Made by a program: the position numbers and the translations under genes. From Sphingomonas sp. (lineage in GTDB: Bacteria; Pseudomonadota; Alphaproteobacteria; Sphingomonadales; Sphingomonadaceae): 15,106 bases of DNA. The stretch spans positions 1 to 15,106 of the forward strand of contig JAFBAM010000161.1 of assembly GCA_019247755.1 (NCBI GenBank). The letters are read 5' to 3'. Of the stretch, positions 7,086-14,354 are shown piece by piece; within the stretch, counting starts at the first letter, position 1; the number at the start of each line of letters is the position of its first letter. The notes under the pieces were generated by a model, which made no database searches, was not told the DNA's origin, and was given only the letters and a program-made list of their open reading frames with translations.

Positions 7086-8765
7086 ATGGCCGCCCAATAT
7101 GCTTTTGTCATGAAGGACATGACCAAGTCCTTCCCCGGCGCGCAGAAGCCGGTGCTCAACCACATCAACCTGCAATTCTACCAGGGCGCGAAGATCGGAA
7201 TCGTCGGCCCGAACGGCGCCGGCAAGTCGACGCTGATGAAGATCATGGCCGGCATCGACAAGGACTTCCAGGGCGAGGCCTGGCCGGGCGAGAACATCAC
7301 GGTCGGCTATTTGCCGCAGGAGCCGCAGCTCGATCCAAGCAAGAACGTGCTCGAGAACGTCAAGGATGGCGCACGCGACGTCGCGGACATGGTCGATCGC
7401 TTCAATGCCATCTCGGCGGAAATGGGCGACCCGAAGGACGACACCGACTTCGACAAGCTGATGGAGGAGATGGGCGAACTCCAGGGCAAGATCGACGCGG
7501 TCGACGGCTGGACGCTCGACAACCAGCTCGAGGTCGCCATGGAGGCGCTCCGCTGTCCGCCGTCCGACTGGTCGGTCGAAAACCTTTCAGGCGGCGAGAA
7601 GCGCCGGATCGCGCTGACGCGCCTTCTCATTCAGAAGCCGTCGATACTGCTGCTCGACGAGCCCACCAACCACCTTGATGCCGAGAGCGTGCAGTGGCTC
7701 GAAAACCACCTGAAGGAATATGAGGGGGCGGTCTTGATGATCACCCATGACCGCTACTTCCTCGACAATGTGGTCAGCTGGATCCTCGAGCTCGATCGCG
7801 GAAAATACTTCCCCTACGAAGGCAATTATTCGACCTATCTCGAGAAGAAGGCAAAGCGCCTCGAGCAGGAGGAGCGCGAGGAATCCGGGCGCCAGAAGGC
7901 CATCAAGGATGAGCTCGACTGGATCCGGCAGGGCCCGAAAGGCCGCCAGACCAAGTCGAAGGCGCGTATCGCCAAGTTCGACCAGCTCGTTGCCGCGCAG
8001 GAAAAGCATGTCCCCGGCAAGGCCGAGATCCTGATCCAGGTACCTGAACGCCTCGGCGGCAAGGTCATCGAGGTCGACAAGATTTCAAAAGCTTACGGCG
8101 ACAAGCTGCTATTCGACGACCTGAGCTTCACGCTTCCGCCCGGCGGTATCGTCGGCGTCATCGGACCCAACGGCGCGGGCAAGTCGACCTTGTTCAAGAT
8201 CATCACCGGACAGGAGAAGCCGGACTCGGGGACGATCGACGTCGGTCCGACCGTCCATCTCGGTTACGTCGACCAAAGCCGCGACCATCTCGATAATTCG
8301 AAGAACGTCTGGGAGGAGATCTCGGACGGGCTCGATTACATGAAGGTCAACGGCCACGACCAGTCGACGCGCGCCTATGTCGGCGCCTTCAACTTCAAGG
8401 GCCAGGACCAGCAGAAGAACGTCGGCAAGCTTTCAGGCGGCGAGCGCAACCGCGTCAACATTGCCAAGATGCTAAAGCGGGGCGGCAACGTGTTGCTTCT
8501 CGACGAGCCCACTAACGACCTCGACGTCGAGACCCTGGGCGCGCTCGAGGAGGCGATCGAGAATTTCGCGGGCTGCGCGGTCATCATCAGCCACGACCGC
8601 TTCTTCCTCGACCGCCTGGCAACGCACATCCTGGCGTTCGAGGGCGATAGTCACGTCGAATGGTTCGAGGGCAATTTCGCCGCATACGAGGAGGACAAGG
8701 TCCGGCGGCTCGGTGAAGAAGCGACCCGCCCGCACCGAACGACCTACCGGAAGCTTACTCGCTAG
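7086..8765 (+). CDS. ettA: Energy-dependent translational throttle protein EttA (ABC-F ATPase)
   Basis: 559 residues (E. coli EttA 555). ABC-F proteins have two ATPase domains and no membrane part; EttA binds the ribosomal E site and gates the first elongation steps according to ATP/ADP level. Domain 1: Walker A GPNGAGKS (41-48), signature LSGGE (167-171), Walker B ILLLDEPTNHLD, switch MITHDRYFLD. Between the domains is the charged helical linker (about 245-325, EQEEREESGRQKAIKDELDW). Domain 2: Walker A near 360, signature LSGGE near 449, Walker B VLLLDEPTNDLD, switch VIISHDRFFLD. All catalytic residues are present. ATG 7086 is chosen because the protein then starts MAAQYAFVMKDMTKSFPG, the EttA N-terminus; a TTG at 7065 would add seven unconserved residues. 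Its last 11 bases overlap the end of the convergent sulfotransferase gene. Confidence 0.95.
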   Translation: MAAQYAFVMKDMTKSFPGAQKPVLNHINLQFYQGAKIGIVGPNGAGKSTLMKIMAGIDKDFQGEAWPGENITVGYLPQEPQLDPSKNVLENVKDGARDVADMVDRFNAISAEMGDPKDDTDFDKLMEEMGELQGKIDAVDGWTLDNQLEVAMEALRCPPSDWSVENLSGGEKRRIALTRLLIQKPSILLLDEPTNHLDAESVQWLENHLKEYEGAVLMITHDRYFLDNVVSWILELDRGKYFPYEGNYSTYLEKKAKRLEQEEREESGRQKAIKDELDWIRQGPKGRQTKSKARIAKFDQLVAAQEKHVPGKAEILIQVPERLGGKVIEVDKISKAYGDKLLFDDLSFTLPPGGIVGVIGPNGAGKSTLFKIITGQEKPDSGTIDVGPTVHLGYVDQSRDHLDNSKNVWEEISDGLDYMKVNGHDQSTRAYVGAFNFKGQDQQKNVGKLSGGERNRVNIAKMLKRGGNVLLLDEPTNDLDVETLGALEEAIENFAGCAVIISHDRFFLDRLATHILAFEGDSHVEWFEGNFAAYEEDKVRRLGEEATRPHRTTYRKLTR

Positions 8766-10422
8766 CGTAGCCGAACCGCTGAGCCCACGGCTCGAGAAGT
8801 GGGAGTATTGGTGCCATCTGGTCGCGATAACGGCGCCAGGTGCCCTGGCCTTCACGGTTCAGGCCGCGAACGACTTGTGCGGCGCTCGGCGTGTTAATGC
8901 CGCGAGTGCGCGCCTTCTCGGCGAAATCGGCAACGCTCGGGTCCCATTCGAGGCCCAGGAACTCGAACGCCGCGCGCGCCGTGCCTTCGAAGTTGTCGAC
9001 GAGGCTTTCGTAACGGACCACTTGCTGTGGCAGGGGCAATATGCCCCGATACAGCTCCGACAGCCGCATGACGGCGTCATAATAGGCTGCCGCACCTTCG
9101 AGCGTCAGCAGCTCGTACATTGACGCATTCATCGCGAACCGGCGGCGGAAGCAGCTCAGCACCACGTCGCGCGGATCGCGAATGGCGAATAGGATGCGGG
9201 CTTCGGGGAACAGCTTGGCAATGATCGGCAGCTGCACGCTGGCGAGCGGCATCTTGTCGATAAAGACGCGGCCGCTTGGTTCGACACCGAAGCTGCGGAC
9301 GGCCGACCAATAGGCGTCGCGATAGTGGTGCGCTTCATCCGGACCGATCTGCGCGAGTCGCTTCAGCGCCTCATTTGACGTCAGATAGGCGGCCTCCGCT
9401 TCATCGAGCAGCGGCTTTTCCTCCAGGCTGACGACCTTGGGGTGGGCGGCCAGCACGTTCTCGAGCAAGGTCGTGCCCGATCGCGGGAAGCCCACCAGGA
9501 AAATGTGCGCAGCGGGGCCGCCGCCGGGCGCCGTATCGGCCTCTGGCGCAGTATGCCATTCCGCACGCTCCGCCCGCTCGAACCAGCTGGTCAGGCGCCG
9601 GACGCGATCGATCGCCGTCTCCCGCCCAGCCGCTTCGAACTCCGGATGCAACGTCCGGAGCAAGGTGTTCGATGCTCCATAGATGGCGAAAGCCTCGGCC
9701 GGGCGGTTCGTCGCGTCATAGATGTCGGCGATCATTCCCACGACGATCGAGCGGTTGACCGGGCTCAGGCCCGGATCCTGGCTCAGCGGCGTCAGGCGTG
9801 CCGCCGCCGCAGCGAGATTACCCTGCTGAAGGTCGGCCGAAGACACGGCCATGCAGGCCAGGATGTTATCCGGTGCGCTCGCCAGGACGCTTACGCCGTT
9901 CGACTTGGCGGACGGCGCGTCGCCAGTCTGGGCATCAATCCAGGCGAGCGCCGCGCGAGCGTCAAGATAGTCCGGGTCGAGCGCGAGCGCCTGTTCATAT
10001 CCTGAACGCGCTGCGCGGAGGTCGCCTCGGTCATCAAGGACGGTGCCCCGATTGAAGTGCGCTTGCGCCATGTCGGGGTCGATGGAGATCGCCGCTTCGA
10101 ATGCCTGGAGCGCGTGGTCTGTCTCGCCGGTGGCTTTCAGACATACGCCAAGGCTGTTCAAGACATTCGGGTCGTTGGGCGCCAGCGCATTCGCACGCTG
10201 CAGCAGCCGTAGGGCCTCGTCATATCGCTGCTCCTGAAAACGCGTCGACGCCGCGAGGTTCAGGAGCGAAGCCTCCTCAATTCCATCAGCAAGGGCCTGC
10301 TCAGCCAGTCGAGCGGCCACTTCGAGACCCTGCGTCTGAAGCGCTGTGTCGACGTCAGCCAGCCATTGCTGGCGCGAGCGCGAAGAGGCGGTCTGGTCTG
10401 TCACCGACGACAGGGTCTCCAT
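8755..10422 (-). CDS. TPR-repeat sulfotransferase family protein
   Basis: 555 residues. The N-terminal half (about 45-280) is built of tetratricopeptide repeats, for example YDEALRLLQRANALAPNDPN, DHALQAFEAAISIDPDMAQ and RSGYEQALALDPDYLDARA. The C-terminal half is a PAPS-dependent sulfotransferase domain. It has the 5'-phosphosulfate loop FLVGFPRSGTTLLE (about 308-321), the 3'-phosphate site RILFAIRDPRDVVLSCFRR (R415-D419 core), and the end motif TPSAAQVVRGLNREGQGTWR. Known relatives with this fusion are common in Sphingomonadales and other Alphaproteobacteria; substrates are generally unknown. No signal peptide, so cytoplasmic. The start is placed at ATG 10422 because upstream sequence in this frame runs opposite the DMT transporter gene and has no family similarity. 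It is divergent from that transporter with only 42 bases between the starts. Confidence 0.88.
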   Translation of the reverse strand: METLSSVTDQTASSRSRQQWLADVDTALQTQGLEVAARLAEQALADGIEEASLLNLAASTRFQEQRYDEALRLLQRANALAPNDPNVLNSLGVCLKATGETDHALQAFEAAISIDPDMAQAHFNRGTVLDDRGDLRAARSGYEQALALDPDYLDARAALAWIDAQTGDAPSAKSNGVSVLASAPDNILACMAVSSADLQQGNLAAAAARLTPLSQDPGLSPVNRSIVVGMIADIYDATNRPAEAFAIYGASNTLLRTLHPEFEAAGRETAIDRVRRLTSWFERAERAEWHTAPEADTAPGGGPAAHIFLVGFPRSGTTLLENVLAAHPKVVSLEEKPLLDEAEAAYLTSNEALKRLAQIGPDEAHHYRDAYWSAVRSFGVEPSGRVFIDKMPLASVQLPIIAKLFPEARILFAIRDPRDVVLSCFRRRFAMNASMYELLTLEGAAAYYDAVMRLSELYRGILPLPQQVVRYESLVDNFEGTARAAFEFLGLEWDPSVADFAEKARTRGINTPSAAQVVRGLNREGQGTWRRYRDQMAPILPLLEPWAQRFGYASE

Positions 10423-10464
10423 TCGGTTTGACCGCTCGTCAACTGCTGCTGCATTGCGCCTCGG

Positions 10465-11379
10465 ATGAGCCGTGCCGCGTCCCATGACCACGAGCATGTC
10501 CTGAGCGGGATTCTCTGCCGGATCGGCTCGGGGCTCAGTTTTTCGACCATGGGCGCGTTGTTCAAGCTCGCATCCACCGGTGGCCTCAGCGCCCCTGAAC
10601 TCGTCTTCTACCGGTCTTTGTTTAGCCTGCCCGTTGTGCTCCTCTGGGTGCTGAAGCGGGAAAGCGTCGCCGCGCTTAGACCGAACAAGCCAATGGCGCA
10701 TGTCTGGCGGAGTAGCCTGGGACTGCTGTCGATGGGCCTCACCTTCCAGGCGTTGATCCTGCTTCCGCTCGCGGACGCCACCGCGATCAATTTCACCGCG
10801 CCGATCTTCGCGACCGTGCTCTCGTTCCTCGTGCTGAAGGAACATGTCGGCATTCATCGCTGGGCTGCGGTGATGATCGGTTTTGCGGGCGTTCTGATCG
10901 TTGCCAAGCCCGGCGGATCGAGCCTCCCAGCCATGGGCGTATTCATCGCGCTCATCGCCGCGACTGGACAGGCCGGCGTGACCACGACGCTCAGGCACCT
11001 CCAGCGTAGCGAAAATGTCGTTTCCATCGTCTTCTGGTTTGCCGTGGCGGGAATCGTTGTCGGTGGGATGCTGATGCCCTTCTTCGCGCATGAGCGGCCT
11101 GCGACCGACTTCGCGCTGGTCATCGCCGGTGGCTTTTTTGGCGGGGTGGGGCAGCTCCTGATGACGACATCGCTAAGAGCGCCGGTGTCCGTGGTGTCGG
11201 CGTTCGATTACCTGCAGATCGTGGCTGCGACGATCTATGGCTGGCTGCTGTTCTCGGATGTTCCCAAGCTCACCACGATGCTTGGGGCCGCGCTCATCGC
11301 CGCGAGCGGGCTCTACACCGCCTGGCGGGAGCACCGCCGGCGCCTTCGCGAGGGACCAACGGCAGTGCCCGCCGTATGA
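10465..11379 (+). CDS. DMT-superfamily transporter (two EamA domains)
   Basis: 304 residues, the normal size for the 10-helix drug/metabolite transporter family. Hydrophobic helices run along the protein: near the start (IGSGLSFSTMGALFKLAS), LVFYRSLFSLPVVLLWVL, SSLGLLSMGLTFQALILLPL, AINFTAPIFATVLSFLVL, AAVMIGFAGVLIVAK, then a second repeat beginning MGVFIALIAATGQAGV and ending MLGAALIAASGLYTAW. The RSLFSLPVVLLW and ADATAINFTAPIFATVLSFLVL segments are typical EamA features. It should be an inner-membrane exporter or permease; the substrate cannot be read. ATG 10465 gives the expected short cytoplasmic N-terminus; the ribosome binding site is poor. Its stop overlaps the start of the DUF1905 gene (ATGA 11376-11379), so the two are co-transcribed. 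Confidence 0.9.
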   Translation: MSRAASHDHEHVLSGILCRIGSGLSFSTMGALFKLASTGGLSAPELVFYRSLFSLPVVLLWVLKRESVAALRPNKPMAHVWRSSLGLLSMGLTFQALILLPLADATAINFTAPIFATVLSFLVLKEHVGIHRWAAVMIGFAGVLIVAKPGGSSLPAMGVFIALIAATGQAGVTTTLRHLQRSENVVSIVFWFAVAGIVVGGMLMPFFAHERPATDFALVIAGGFFGGVGQLLMTTSLRAPVSVVSAFDYLQIVAATIYGWLLFSDVPKLTTMLGAALIAASGLYTAWREHRRRLREGPTAVPAV

Positions 11380-11669
11380 TCGCTGTCACGTCGCTACTGT
11401 GGATCTGGCAGGGCTCCGACGCTGCCGGCCGTTGGTATTTCCTCACTGTGCCGGAGGAAGAGTCGCTCGAAATTCGCGCTCACGCTTTCGGCAATCCGCG
11501 CGGTTTCGGGTCAGTGAAAGTCGAGGCGCGGATTGATGATGTCGTCTGGCGGACGTCGGTGTTCCCGCTCAATAGCGGCGGCTACCTCCTCCCGGTGAAG
11601 GCTGAGGTCAGGCGGAAAGCCGGCATCGGCGCCGGCGATGAGGTGAGGGTCGAGCTCGAGCTGCTGTAG
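11376..11669 (+). CDS. DUF1905 domain protein
   Basis: 97 residues, all one small beta-rich domain. I recognise the DUF1905 pattern: WYFLTVPEEES near the start, GFGSVKVEARIDDVVWRTSVFP in the middle (invariant GFGSV and W.TS.FP), and GGYLLPVKAEVRRKAGI then GDEVRVELEL at the end. Members are small soluble proteins, sometimes fused to YdeI-type domains; no biochemical role is established to my knowledge. The start ATG overlaps the stop of the DMT transporter by 4 bases, so it is translationally coupled to it. About 35 bases separate it from the MscS channel gene, which is probably on the same transcript. There is no signal peptide; the first residues MIAVTSLLW are hydrophobic but too short to be convincing. 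Confidence 0.85.
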   Translation: MIAVTSLLWIWQGSDAAGRWYFLTVPEEESLEIRAHAFGNPRGFGSVKVEARIDDVVWRTSVFPLNSGGYLLPVKAEVRRKAGIGAGDEVRVELELL

Positions 11670-11704
11670 CGGAACATCGCAAGCCCGCTCAGGTTCTTCG
11701 GCTC

Positions 11705-12724
11705 GTGCAGGGCCTGAGTGATCTCCTGAACACGGCGCTGAATAGCAGCGCGAACGCGTCGCCCGTCGAAGGCGCCAAGATAAGCGGCGTGACGTTGATC
11801 GGCGCGACGCCCGACAATCTCCACAAGCTCCTGCTCACAATCGGCTTCGTCATCGCCGCATGGCTCATCACGAAGCTGCTGCGCTTCGTCCTCGGCCTCT
11901 TCATTGGCAGTCGCTCCGGCACGCGCTTCCAGTTCTGGGCGAAGCAGGGCGTCAGCCTGGTCGTTGCCGCAATATTGATCCTCGGCATCATGTCGATCTG
12001 GTTCGACAACCCGGCGCGCCTCGCCGGGGTTCTAGGGCTTATCGGCGCGGGTGTCGCTTTTGCTCTGCAGCGCGTGATCACCGCAGTCGCCGGATACTTC
12101 GTCATTCTTCGCGGCAAGACCTTCAATGTCGGCGACCGCATCGTCATGGGCGGCGTCCGCGGCGACGTCATCGATCTGTCATTCATGCAGACCCGCATCA
12201 TGGAAATGGGACAGTCGCCGAAGGAGCAGGGCGACGCGCCTTCTATGTGGATCCGAAGCAGGCAATTCACGGGGCGCATTGTTACGGTCACCAACGACAA
12301 GGTCTTCGATGAGCCCGTGTACAATTACACCCGGGAGTTCCCGTACATCTGGGACGAGATCAATCTTCCCGTGAAGTACGGAGATGATGCGGACCAAGTG
12401 GAGCAACTGCTGCTCGAGTCCGCACGCCGTCACGCGTTGACCAGTCAGAAGATTGGCGAAGAGGAAGTGAAGCGGTTGGAAAAGGATTTCGGCGTTGCTG
12501 TCGGTGACGTCGACCCACGTGTTTATTGGCGCATGACCGACAATTGGCTCGAACTGACGATCCGGTTCCTCCTTCCGGATCATGGCGGTCGTGGGATCAA
12601 GGACGCGATGAGCCGGGAAATCCTCGACGGGCTCTACCGATCCAAGATCGAAATCGCTTCCGGCACCTACGCGATCGTGGAAGTGCCGCCGATCCGGGTG
12701 GAAGGTCTGAGCCCCGCGCGCTAA
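11705..12724 (+). CDS. MscS-family small-conductance mechanosensitive channel
   Basis: 339 residues. Tension-gated channel of the inner membrane that releases solutes on osmotic downshock. Three membrane helices: about 42-67 (LLLTIGFVIAAWLITKLL), 82-100 (GVSLVVAAILILGIMSIWF) and the pore-lining helix 104-135, with the Gly/Ala packing pattern GVLGLIGAGVAFALQRVIT. The beta domain follows (FNVGDRIVMGGVRGDVIDLS), then a cytoplasmic alpha/beta region. The sequence FTGRIVTVTNDKVFDEPVYN fits a common proteobacterial MscS subgroup. The start is a GTG at 11705 with no clear Shine-Dalgarno; about 40 residues precede the first helix. Its TAA overlaps the stop of the convergent PAS gene by 4 bases (12721-12724). 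It probably belongs to the DMT-DUF1905 transcript. Confidence 0.92.
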   Translation: MQGLSDLLNTALNSSANASPVEGAKISGVTLIGATPDNLHKLLLTIGFVIAAWLITKLLRFVLGLFIGSRSGTRFQFWAKQGVSLVVAAILILGIMSIWFDNPARLAGVLGLIGAGVAFALQRVITAVAGYFVILRGKTFNVGDRIVMGGVRGDVIDLSFMQTRIMEMGQSPKEQGDAPSMWIRSRQFTGRIVTVTNDKVFDEPVYNYTREFPYIWDEINLPVKYGDDADQVEQLLLESARRHALTSQKIGEEEVKRLEKDFGVAVGDVDPRVYWRMTDNWLELTIRFLLPDHGGRGIKDAMSREILDGLYRSKIEIASGTYAIVEVPPIRVEGLSPAR

Positions 12725-13287
12725 CCGCGCTTGGTTGCTAAGCCGTTTGCCGTCTCGTCGAAGCCGGAGGCCATATCTCCCAGCACCTTGCTGGTTGCTC
12801 TGTCGTAGGTCGCTTCAGCAAGCCTACGGCAGCGCTCAGCCTGATCGTGCAGCGCCTCCGCCTGCTGGCCCGTGACATCGATCAGCATATTGACGGCTCC
12901 CGTGAGCCGGCCTTTGGTATCAAACAGGGGGGTAGGGTAAGGCTTGAAGGCGACGCGACTGCCGTCGGGGCGCTCGGCAATCGCGATGGCATCCCTGATC
13001 GGCTTCTTTTGCTGGATCGCTTGAGCCATTGGACAGTCTTCGTGGCGCAGCGGCTCGCCCGTCGTGGTGAAGAGCTGCCAGGTGACGCACCACCGATCCT
13101 GGCCCAGCTCGGGTTCTCGGCCCGCGAACTCAATACAGGCGTTGTTCCAGAAAGTTACCGCTCCCGTTGCATCTGTGGTGTAAATCGGCACGGGTAGTTC
13201 GTTGAGCAGTTCGCGGCACTCAGGGCCCGTCGCAAGCGCATTAAGAGCCGTGTCGAGAATCTGTTCGGGATCGTTGCGGGCCAGCAT
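12721..13287 (-). CDS. Stand-alone PAS-domain protein with C-terminal CRRLA helical motif
   Basis: 188 residues. A single PAS sensor domain spans about 27-139, from LLNELPVPIYTTDATGAVTF through FWNNACIEFAG to the closing strand FDTKGRLTGAVNMLIDVT. No kinase, cyclase or DNA-binding output domain is attached. The last 39 residues (from about 150) hold AERCRRLAEATYDRATSKVL then GDMASGFDETA. They resemble the helical CRRLA..D.....L..MA motif I know from many small alphaproteobacterial hypothetical proteins. No signal peptide or membrane helix, so cytoplasmic. A promoter of exact EcfG form (GGAAC-N16-CGTT) ends about 36 bases upstream of the ATG, so expression should be part of the general stress response. 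Ligand and partner are unknown; it may act on a separate kinase or regulator. Confidence 0.85.
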   Translation of the reverse strand: MLARNDPEQILDTALNALATGPECRELLNELPVPIYTTDATGAVTFWNNACIEFAGREPELGQDRWCVTWQLFTTTGEPLRHEDCPMAQAIQQKKPIRDAIAIAERPDGSRVAFKPYPTPLFDTKGRLTGAVNMLIDVTGQQAEALHDQAERCRRLAEATYDRATSKVLGDMASGFDETANGLATKRG

Positions 13288-13323
13288 ATTTCTCTGGTCG
13301 GACTAACCTGGATTGAGCGTCAG

Positions 13324-13348
13324 AACGGCTGTTCGCCCCCGCCGTTCC
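13324..13348 (-). promoter_or_regulatory. EcfG-type (general stress sigma factor) promoter upstream of the PAS gene
   Basis: Read on the minus strand, GGAAC (plus-strand GTTCC 13344-13348) is followed by exactly 16 bases and then CGTT (plus-strand AACG 13324-13327). GGAAC-N16/17-CGTT is the established consensus for EcfG, the ECF sigma factor of the alphaproteobacterial general stress response. A transcript would start near 13316, about 29 bases before the PAS ATG. The exact match, spacing and position support it; EcfG itself is not in this window. Confidence 0.72.
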
Positions 13349-13420
13349 CTGTCGTCCAAAAGTCTACCGCTCTGCGTCGCCTGGGGCACAGTCGTCGACT
13401 CGGTTTCAGCGCCGAAATAT

Positions 13421-13441
13421 CTGTGGACGAAGCATCCACAG
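13421..13441 (-). terminator. Possible weak terminator hairpin after the NYN gene
   Basis: A 7-bp perfect inverted repeat (CTGTGGA...TCCACAG) with a 7-base loop begins 8 bases past the stop of the minus-strand NYN gene. On that strand it is followed by ATATTT rather than a true T-run, so termination would be weak. It lies between the NYN gene and the stress promoter of the PAS gene, where a terminator would be expected. Confidence 0.35.
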
Positions 13442-13448
13442 GCGGGGG

Positions 13449-14177
13449 CTAGCGAAGGCGCTTCACCAGCAGCAGCCCGTCATCGTCGGTCTTCACCTCG
13501 AAGTTGGGGACGGCGCGAATGAGCTCCGAAAGGCGGGTATAGCCGTAATTGCGCGCAGCGAAGCTTGAGACGGCCTTGGCACGCTGGCCGAGCTCGGCGA
13601 GCGGGGTGTAGCCCTCTTCGTCTCGCTTCGACGCCTTGTAGGCTGCGCCAAGCACCTGCAGCAGCTCGGGGTCCACGGGGCGCTGGCCCTTGCCGATCAC
13701 CGGCTGCTCGAGCTGTTCTTCCTCCTCGAGCCCGAGCGCCCCGACGTCGAAGAAGCGGGAGCAGGCCTGCTGGAACGAGACCGGTGTCTTCGCTGTGCCG
13801 AAGCCATAGACCTGGAGGCCGTCTTCCCGGATCCGCTGCGCAAGCGGCAGGAAGTCGCTGTCCGACGACATGATGCCGAACCCGTCGACATTGCCGCGAT
13901 AGAGGAGGTCCATCGCGTCGATGGTCATGCGCATGTCCGTCGCGCTCTTTCCTTTGACGACGTCGAATTGCTGCATCGGGATAATCGAATGCGCGCCGGT
14001 CAGCTGCCCCCAGCCTTTGAGGCTCGCCTTGGCCCAGTTCCCGTAAGCCCTGCGGATGTTGATCGTGCCGAGCTCACCAAGGACCAGCAGGACTTCGTCG
14101 AGATGGTCTGGCGACGCATTATCCGCATCGATCAGGAGGGCGATATTGGCTTCCTGTTCGGGGAGTCGGTCGCGCAT
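13449..14177 (-). CDS. NYN (PIN-like) domain putative RNase with C-terminal LOTUS/OST-HTH domain
   Basis: 242 residues. The N-terminal NYN domain (about 10-150) has the acidic residues expected of a PIN-fold metal-dependent nuclease: D17 and D19 in ALLIDADNASPDH, D81 in KGKSATDMRMTIDAMDLL, and D106/D108 in GIMSSDSDFLPLAQRIREDG. The C-terminal region (about 167-240, VDPELLQVLGAAYKASKRDE through GYTRLSELIRAVPNFEV) fits an OST-HTH/LOTUS winged-helix domain, a predicted RNA-binding module. The pair suggests an RNase that binds structured or specific RNA; targets of bacterial NYN-LOTUS proteins are largely unknown. No signal peptide. The ATG at 14177 has AGAGAGA about 5 bases upstream. It is divergent from the glycine-zipper lipoprotein and is followed by a weak hairpin. 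Confidence 0.88.
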   Translation of the reverse strand: MRDRLPEQEANIALLIDADNASPDHLDEVLLVLGELGTINIRRAYGNWAKASLKGWGQLTGAHSIIPMQQFDVVKGKSATDMRMTIDAMDLLYRGNVDGFGIMSSDSDFLPLAQRIREDGLQVYGFGTAKTPVSFQQACSRFFDVGALGLEEEEQLEQPVIGKGQRPVDPELLQVLGAAYKASKRDEEGYTPLAELGQRAKAVSSFAARNYGYTRLSELIRAVPNFEVKTDDDGLLLVKRLR

Positions 14178-14233
14178 TCAATCTCTCTGTCGGAGTCGTT
14201 TGCGGAAGTCTTTAGCGCCGCGTCGCGGAATGA

Positions 14234-14243
14234 CCACCGGTGG
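14234..14243. promoter_or_regulatory. Perfect 10-bp palindrome in the NYN/lipoprotein divergent region
   Basis: CCACCGGTGG lies about 57 bases upstream of the NYN ATG, inside the 177-base gap between two divergent genes. Such a site could be an operator, but in GC-rich DNA short palindromes of this kind also occur by chance. No known regulator motif is recognised. Confidence 0.2.
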
Positions 14244-14286
14244 GCGCGATGCGGGTGCCATTCATGAACGGGACATGATCGGTGCG

Positions 14287-14312
14287 GGAACGAAACGCAT
14301 GGGATCGCGGTT
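14287..14312 (+). promoter_or_regulatory. EcfG-like promoter upstream of the glycine-zipper lipoprotein
   Basis: GGAAC at 14287-14291 and GGTT at 14309-14312 are 17 bases apart; the consensus is GGAAC-N16/17-CGTT, so there is one mismatch in the -10. A start near 14320 would give a leader of about 35 bases before ATG 14355. A second stress-type promoter within 1 kb of an exact one makes a general-stress assignment more credible. Confidence 0.5.
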
Positions 14313-14354
14313 GTTAGCGCGACAGCAGGGGGCGTGTTGAGAAGGGACGAGATT

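Noticed and set aside
10423..11091. Open frame extending the sulfotransferase gene upstream on the minus strand by 223 residues
   Set aside because: It lies wholly antisense to the DMT transporter, has low-complexity charged sequence with no family pattern, and the family-like protein starts at ATG 10422.
13422..13440. DnaA-box-like TCCACA/TGTGGA repeats
   Set aside because: Only part of the TTATNCACA consensus is matched, there is a single pair, and nothing else suggests an origin. A weak terminator hairpin is more likely.
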